In this document: positions 23,918 to 28,187 of the stretch, piece by piece | How positions within the stretch are numbered: position 1 is the stretch's first letter | How the letters are laid out: each line of letters starts with the position of its first letter | Notes under the pieces: model-generated | What the model was told of the DNA's origin: nothing | Database searches by the model: none | The model's input: only the letters and a program-made list of their open reading frames with translations | Translations under genes and position numbers: made by a program | Source of the DNA: CAIKMD01 sp036490955 | GTDB taxonomy: Bacteria; Pseudomonadota; Alphaproteobacteria; ATCC43930; CGMCC-115725 | NCBI GenBank assembly: GCA_036490955.1 | Contig: DASXCX010000077.1 | Location: 1-28,187, forward strand | Direction: 5' to 3' | DNA length: 28,187 nt

Positions 23918-25762
23918 TCACTTGTGCTGCTCCACCTGCTGCTTCTTCGCTTCGACATCCTGGGCACGCTCCGGGGCGATCCACCAGGTGTCGAAAGCAA
24001 GCGCGTAAGGCGGCGAGATTTTCGGCCGCGCGAATTTGTCCCAGCTCGCGACGCGAAAATAGGGGAAGTGCCAATTCGGGATGACGTAATGGCCCCAGCT
24101 CAACACGCGATCGAGGGCGTGTGTCGCCGTGACGAGGCCGGCGCGGTCCCCGGCGTTGATCACGTCGTCGACCAAGGCGTCGATGGCCTTGCTCTTGATG
24201 CCCATGTAGTTCGGGCTGCCTTTCTCGTCGGCGGAGGCGGCGGTCCAGTATTCGCGCTGCTCATTACCCGGCGACAGCGACTCGCCGATAGTGACGATTG
24301 TCATGTCGTAGTCGAAGTCCTTCATCCGGTTCTCATACTGCGCCGGGTCGACCGAGCGCACCGCCATCTCGATGCCGATGCGTTTCAGATTTTGGACGAA
24401 GGGCAGCACGATGCGCTGGAAATCGGCTTGGTCTTGCGACAAGAGGAATTCGAACTGGAAGGGCTGGCCCTGGGCGTTGACCAGCTTGCCGTTTTTGACC
24501 GACCATCCGGCCTCGCCCAGAAGCTTCAGCGCAGTGCGTAAATTTTCGCGGATATCGCCGCTGCCGTCGGTTTTCGGCGGATCGTATTCCTTGGTGAAGA
24601 CTTCGTCCGGTATCTGGCCCTTGAGCGGCTCGAGCAGCTTCAGTTCGTCGGCGCTCGGCGCGCCGGTCGCGGCGAGATCCGAATTCGAGAAATAGCTGCG
24701 GCTGCGCGTATACGCGTCGTAGAACAAATTCTTGTTCGTCCATTCGAAATCGAAGAGGTAGGTGAGCGCGTCGCGCACCTTCGGATCGTGGAACAAGGGC
24801 TTGCGCGTATTGAAGGCAAAGCCCTGCATGCCTTGCGGGATCTTATTGGGAATCAGCTCTTTCTTGATGAGGCCGGCGCTGAGCGCTGGGCTGTCATAGC
24901 CGACGGCCCAGTTCTTCGAGACATTCTCGATGCGTAGGTCGAATTGCCCGGCTTTGAAGGCTTCAAGCGCTATCGAAGGATCCCGATAATAGTCGTAGCG
25001 CATCGTGTCGAAATTGTAGCGACCGCGGCTGACCGGCAGGTCCTTGCCCCAATAGTTGGGATCGCGCTGATAGGTGATCGAGCGGCCCATCTCGAAGCCC
25101 GTGATCTTGTAGGGGCCGCTGCCGAGCGGCGGCTCCTGCAAGGGCTTGTCGAAATCGATCTTCGACCAAGCAGCTTTAGAGAGCACCGGCATCTCGCCGA
25201 CGATCGACGGCAGCTCGCGATCGTCGCCGTTGCGGAAGGTGAATTTGACGGCGTCGTCGCCGACCTTCTCGGCCTTTAGCACATCGGCGTAATAAAGCTT
25301 ATAGTGCGGATGGGCCTTGGTCTTTAGCGTGTCGAGAGTCCAGACCACGTCATCAGCCGTGATCTTGCTGCCGTCCTGGAATTTGGCTTCGGGCCGCAGC
25401 GTGTAGGTGACCGAGCTCTTATCGGGCGCAATGTCCACGCTTTGCGCAATGAGCCCATAGGACGAGGCCGGCTCGTCCGCCGATTGGGTCATCAGCGTGT
25501 CGAATATCTGATTTTCGGCGATCGGCTTGTCTCCGACGAGCTGGAAAAGATTGAACGTGTTGAAGGTGCCCGTTGCGGCGAATTTTACCGTCCCGCCTTT
25601 CGGCGCGTCTGGGTTTGCGTAGTCGAAATGCTGGAAATTCGCCGGATATTTGAGATCGCCGAAGAGCGACAGCCCGTGCTGCGGCTCGGCCGCAGCGGAG
25701 ATGGACGAAACAGCGAGCGCGAGGCTCGCGGCGATGAAGACCTTCGCGAAAAAGCGCATCAT
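23918..25762 (-). CDS. yejA: ABC transporter substrate-binding protein YejA
   Basis: The 614-residue periplasmic family-5 binding protein has a signal peptide (MMRFFAKVFIAASLALAVSS, cut after ISAAAE). The YejA-type start HGLSLFGDLKYPANFQHFDY follows, then NPDAPKGGTVKF, VTYTLRPEAKFQDGSKITADD split over residues 118-140, GSGPYKI near 215, and YRDPSIALEAFKAG near 255. Typical YejA is about 600 residues. Two adjacent ATG codons (25762 and 25759) could start it, and neither has a clear Shine-Dalgarno site. It lies 20 bp after hisN on the same strand and is probably co-transcribed, though a promoter within hisN is possible. The likely ligands are oligopeptides. Confidence 0.93.
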   Translation of the reverse strand: MMRFFAKVFIAASLALAVSSISAAAEPQHGLSLFGDLKYPANFQHFDYANPDAPKGGTVKFAATGTFNTFNLFQLVGDKPIAENQIFDTLMTQSADEPASSYGLIAQSVDIAPDKSSVTYTLRPEAKFQDGSKITADDVVWTLDTLKTKAHPHYKLYYADVLKAEKVGDDAVKFTFRNGDDRELPSIVGEMPVLSKAAWSKIDFDKPLQEPPLGSGPYKITGFEMGRSITYQRDPNYWGKDLPVSRGRYNFDTMRYDYYRDPSIALEAFKAGQFDLRIENVSKNWAVGYDSPALSAGLIKKELIPNKIPQGMQGFAFNTRKPLFHDPKVRDALTYLFDFEWTNKNLFYDAYTRSRSYFSNSDLAATGAPSADELKLLEPLKGQIPDEVFTKEYDPPKTDGSGDIRENLRTALKLLGEAGWSVKNGKLVNAQGQPFQFEFLLSQDQADFQRIVLPFVQNLKRIGIEMAVRSVDPAQYENRMKDFDYDMTIVTIGESLSPGNEQREYWTAASADEKGSPNYMGIKSKAIDALVDDVINAGDRAGLVTATHALDRVLSWGHYVIPNWHFPYFRVASWDKFARPKISPPYALAFDTWWIAPERAQDVEAKKQQVEQHK

Positions 25763-25782
25763 CGCGCGAGTTTAGGGCAAAA

Positions 25783-26565
25783 TCAGTTTCCCGCCAAAAC
25801 CGCGCGCGCTTTAGTGAGGAGCCTCTGATCGCCGGCCGCGATCACGCGCCCGTCTGACTTGAGCGTCAGCGGCTCTCCGCGCCAGTCGCTCATCTTGCCG
25901 CCGGCGCCTTCGATGATCGGCAGCAGCGCACAGTAGTCATAGGGCTTGAGGTCGGCTTCGACGACGAGATCGATGAAGCCTGAAGCGAGCAGTCCATAGG
26001 CGTAGCAATCGGCGCCGAAACGGGCGAGTTTCACGCGTGCCCGCAGCCGCTGAAAGGCGGCGGCGTTGCCCTTTATGAACATCTCGGGCGCGGTGGCGTA
26101 GAGCGTCGCGTCTTTGAGGCTGCCGCAAGCGCGGGTCTTGATCGCCGCGCCGTTGAAGGTGGCTCTCCGGCCGGCCGCGCCCATCCAGCGCTCGCCTTGG
26201 ATTGGCTGGTCGATCACGCCGAGCACCGGCTTGCCGCGATAGGCGAGAGCGATCAGCGTGCCGAAAAGCGGCACGCCGCTGATGAAGGATTTGGTCCCAT
26301 CGATCGGATCGAGCACCCAGACGTAATCGGCCTCGGCGTTATGCCGGCCGAATTCCTCGCCGAAGATGCCGTCTTTTGGGAAAGCGATCTCGATCAGCCG
26401 CCGCATCACCTTCTCGGCGGCGCGGTCGGCAATCGTCACCGGCGTGCGATCGCTCTTTTGCTGCACGCTGATTTTCTTGCGGAAATAGCCGCGAATGATC
26501 TCGCCGGCGGCGTCGGCGAGAGTCTCGGCAAGCGCGAGATGCGCTGCAGTGACGATTGGCGTCAT
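25783..26565 (-). CDS. hisN: Histidinol-phosphatase of the inositol monophosphatase family
   Basis: The 260-residue Mg-dependent phosphatase should act on L-histidinol phosphate, the penultimate step of histidine synthesis. Metal ligands are visible: E70/E71 in GIFGEEFG, D86 and D89 in LDPIDGTKSF, and the C-terminal aspartate in LKPYDYCAL. The combination GEEFG with DPIDGTKSFISG and the KPYD(Y/W)CAL block is typical of HisN rather than SuhB or CysQ, but IMPase paralogues are hard to tell apart. It starts at 26565, 39 bp after the cytochrome gene, and ends 20 bp before yejA. No strong ribosome site is visible. The neighbourhood with cycM and kdsB is one I recall from other Hyphomicrobiales. 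Confidence 0.85.
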   Translation of the reverse strand: MTPIVTAAHLALAETLADAAGEIIRGYFRKKISVQQKSDRTPVTIADRAAEKVMRRLIEIAFPKDGIFGEEFGRHNAEADYVWVLDPIDGTKSFISGVPLFGTLIALAYRGKPVLGVIDQPIQGERWMGAAGRRATFNGAAIKTRACGSLKDATLYATAPEMFIKGNAAAFQRLRARVKLARFGADCYAYGLLASGFIDLVVEADLKPYDYCALLPIIEGAGGKMSDWRGEPLTLKSDGRVIAAGDQRLLTKARAVLAGN

Positions 26566-26604
26566 GCCGCGCAGTCTAGCGGAATGGCGAGAGCGTGGCG
26601 GCCG

Positions 26605-27354
26605 CTACTTCTGTTGGCCTTCGGCCGCCGAGGAGCCCGAATTGGCGCCCTGCTGATCGCCCGGCGTCTTGGGCGCAGCCCCGTTGCTCTGCGAGGCGCC
26701 GTTCGCGGCGGGCGGGTTGGTGCCGTTGGCAGCGGGCGCGGCGCCCTGCTTCTGCTCGCTGCCTTGCGCACCGCCGGCAGGTGCGCCGGTCGCCGCGCCC
26801 TTGGTAAGGTCGGCGACCGCGAGCGGCTTGTCGCTCATCGAATTGAGATAAGCGACGACGTTGGCGCGGTCCTCGGCCTTGGGCAGGCCGATGAAGGTCA
26901 TCTTGGTGCCCTTGGCGAAGTCCTGCGGCTTGAACAGCCAGGCGTTCAGATTGTCGAGCGTCCAGGTCTGGCCCTTGCCCTTGTCCTGCAGCGCGCTCGA
27001 GAAAGCGAAGCCGCCGCGATCCTCGGCGATCGGCGAGCCCAGGACGCCGTAGAGATTGGGGCCAATGCGATTGGGGCCACCCTTATCGAAGGTGTGGCAG
27101 GCGGCACAGAGCTGCGTCTTGGCTTTACCGGCATCGGCGCTGGCGTTCGCCATCAGCGGTGCGATCGGCTCGGGTCCAGCCGGTGCAGCGGCGGCGGCGC
27201 CTGCTGCACCCTCCGGCGGTCCGCCGGCGACCTCATAGGCCTGTTTGGCGAGCGGCGTCGGATGCACCAGGATATTGGCGACGATTCCCGAGACCATCGC
27301 GAGAATCATGGCGGCAAGAATGGCGCCGGCGATTTTGTTGGCTTCAAACGACAT
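26605..27354 (-). CDS. cycM: Membrane-anchored cytochrome c (CycM/c552 type) with a long C-terminal tail
   Basis: The 249-residue class I cytochrome c has an N-terminal uncleaved membrane anchor (residues 8-30), an Ala/Pro-rich linker (42-66), the heme motif CAACH at 83-87, and the axial methionine M152 in GTKMTFIGLP. The order matches CycM, which passes electrons from the bc1 complex to the aa3 oxidase in rhizobia. After the domain ends near residue 180, about 70 residues of Ala/Gly/Gln/Asn/Pro-rich low-complexity sequence follow (GAPAGGAQGS, PAANGTNPPAANG), absent from the usual protein of about 185 residues. GAAGGT is the weak site before the ATG. It is divergent from kdsB and upstream of hisN. 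Confidence 0.87.
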   Translation of the reverse strand: MSFEANKIAGAILAAMILAMVSGIVANILVHPTPLAKQAYEVAGGPPEGAAGAAAAAPAGPEPIAPLMANASADAGKAKTQLCAACHTFDKGGPNRIGPNLYGVLGSPIAEDRGGFAFSSALQDKGKGQTWTLDNLNAWLFKPQDFAKGTKMTFIGLPKAEDRANVVAYLNSMSDKPLAVADLTKGAATGAPAGGAQGSEQKQGAAPAANGTNPPAANGASQSNGAAPKTPGDQQGANSGSSAAEGQQK

Positions 27355-27587
27355 CAGTGAACCTTCGGGAAAAGTGCCTCGCGCGGGCAGATTTTGGCGG
27401 GCGGTTATCGGCCAGCAGGAAAGGCAATTTCCGCCGCGCCTTCAAACCAAATATAGTGCGGCGCGAGATTAGCGCGGTGATTTCACGGCTCTGCGCTCGT
27501 TTCGTGCGGCATAACGCCGCGCTCATGTAGAGGCCGCGCGCGTAGCCGCCACACCAACCCTACGCGCTCGGTCTGGGAGTTTGCGCC
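27355..27587. other. Divergent intergenic region between cycM and kdsB
   Basis: This 233-bp gap holds no gene I can support. An AT-richer spot around 27448-27465 (CAAACCAAATATAG) could hold a -10 box, TATATT, on the minus strand for cycM, but no matching -35 box is seen. GTGA TT TCAC (27478-27487) and GCGGC ATAAC GCCGC (27509-27523) are short inverted repeats of doubtful meaning. Confidence 0.4.
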
Positions 27588-28187
27588 TTGCCGAATCCCG
27601 TACTCATCATTCCTGCGCGTATGGCGTCGACGCGATTGCCCGGCAAGCCGCTCGCCGATATCGAAGGTGTGCCGATGATCGTCCATGTCTGGCGCCGCGC
27701 GCGCGAAGCGGCGCTTGGCCCTGTGATCGTCGCCTGCGCCGAGCGCGAGATCGCGGCCGCGGTCGAAGCCGCCGGCGGCAAGGCGGTGCTGACGAAGCCT
27801 GATCATCCTTCCGGCTCCGACCGCATCTTCGAAGCGGTGATGCAACTCGATCCGGCGCGGCAATACGATGTCGTCGTGAATGTTCAGGGCGATCTGCCGC
27901 TGATCGAGCCGAGCGCCATTCGCGCCGCGCTGCTGCCGCTCGCTGACGTCGGCGTCGACATTGCGACCCTCGCTGCGCCGATCGAGAATACCGAAGAGCT
28001 CGGCAATCCCAGCGTCGTGAAGATCGCCGCCGGTTTCGCGCCGGGTGTCGGCGTCGCGCGGGCGCTCTATTTCAGCCGCTTGCCCGTGCCGCATGGCGGC
28101 GGCGCGCATTACCACCATATCGGTCTCTACGCTTATCGGCGCGCAGCGCTCGAGCGCTTCGTCGCCTTGCCGCCATCGCCCCTGGAG
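27588..28187 (+). CDS. kdsB: 3-deoxy-manno-octulosonate cytidylyltransferase (CMP-KDO synthetase), 3' end cut by the window
   Basis: 200 residues of a protein usually near 245 are seen. The enzyme activates KDO with CTP for lipopolysaccharide inner-core synthesis in the cytosol. The nucleotide-binding start IIPARMASTRLPGKPLADI is present, followed by HPSGSDRIFEA near residue 67-77, VVNVQGDLPLIEP near 91-103 and YHHIGLYAYRR near 178-188. The QGDLPL form, with Leu for the common Glu, is usual for alphaproteobacterial KdsB. The start is TTG at 27588 with GGGAG 8 nt upstream; no in-frame ATG or GTG exists nearby upstream. It is divergent from cycM. In related genomes I recall pheA following, which would lie beyond the edge. 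Confidence 0.94.
   Translation, partial: MPNPVLIIPARMASTRLPGKPLADIEGVPMIVHVWRRAREAALGPVIVACAEREIAAAVEAAGGKAVLTKPDHPSGSDRIFEAVMQLDPARQYDVVVNVQGDLPLIEPSAIRAALLPLADVGVDIATLAAPIENTEELGNPSVVKIAAGFAPGVGVARALYFSRLPVPHGGGAHYHHIGLYAYRRAALERFVALPPSPLE

Noticed and set aside
26197..27360. 387-codon plus-strand frame over hisN and cycM
   Set aside because: It spans two well-supported opposing genes and shows only shadow composition.
27483..28118. 211-codon minus-strand frame over kdsB
   Set aside because: The opposite frame is a clear KdsB; this one has no recognisable domain.
1..28187. tRNA genes, CRISPR arrays, insertion sequences, riboswitches
   Set aside because: Nearly all sequence is filled by protein genes and the gaps, all under 300 bp, showed no cloverleaf, spaced repeats, transposase or recognisable riboswitch fold on reading by eye.

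Overview
The window looks like the chromosome of a GC-rich alphaproteobacterium of the order Hyphomicrobiales (Rhizobiales). This rests on recognition, not a database search. The signs are the overall high GC content, the membrane-anchored cytochrome c (CycM type) divergent from kdsB, an IMPase-type hisN, a complete yejABEF set, and small two-hairpin palindromic repeats that begin CGTCA and end TGACG. No tRNA, rRNA, CRISPR array, integrase or transposase is visible.

Left part (1-9231): an accessory catabolic neighbourhood. On the + strand are the C-terminal half of a molybdenum hydroxylase, an ACMSD-type amidohydrolase/decarboxylase and a UbiD-type decarboxylase, the last two coupled by a GTGA overlap. 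Next come an isochorismatase-like cysteine hydrolase (-) and an alpha/beta hydrolase (+), which diverge from what looks like a symmetrical promoter pair. A minus-strand operon follows, with two cupin proteins and a TctC/Bug-type binding protein, and divergent from it is an amidase-signature hydrolase. The enzyme classes recall pyridine-carboxylate breakdown (hydroxylation, decarboxylation, deformylation, deamidation). The combination with UbiD and paired cupins matches no pathway I know.

Middle part (9331-13561, all minus): a surface-protein operon. A PEP-CTERM protein comes first, then an 807-residue Sec-signal-less protein with an adhesin-like head, a proline-rich linker and VCBS-like repeats, then a 101-residue protein of unknown function. 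An unusually AT-rich leader with a good promoter candidate precedes it. A conserved-looking 135-residue hypothetical lies upstream.

From 13663 to 17881: an orphan family-5 solute-binding protein, a GST-fold protein, an M17 leucyl aminopeptidase and a small membrane protein (DUF2628-like).

Right part (17979-27354, all minus): the microcin C/peptide-type ABC transporter yejABEF lies behind hisN. It is extended downstream by a signal-less protein of the 4,5-dihydroxyphthalate decarboxylase-like family and an Fe3+-type (AfuA-like) periplasmic binding protein. The last gene is broken by a single-base frameshift. Overlapping start and stop codons suggest one transcript from yejB onwards. A palindromic repeat sits between yejA and yejB. 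cycM lies upstream of hisN, and divergent from cycM is the start of kdsB, cut by the right edge.

Five solute-binding-type proteins of five families occur, but only YejA has its permease here.
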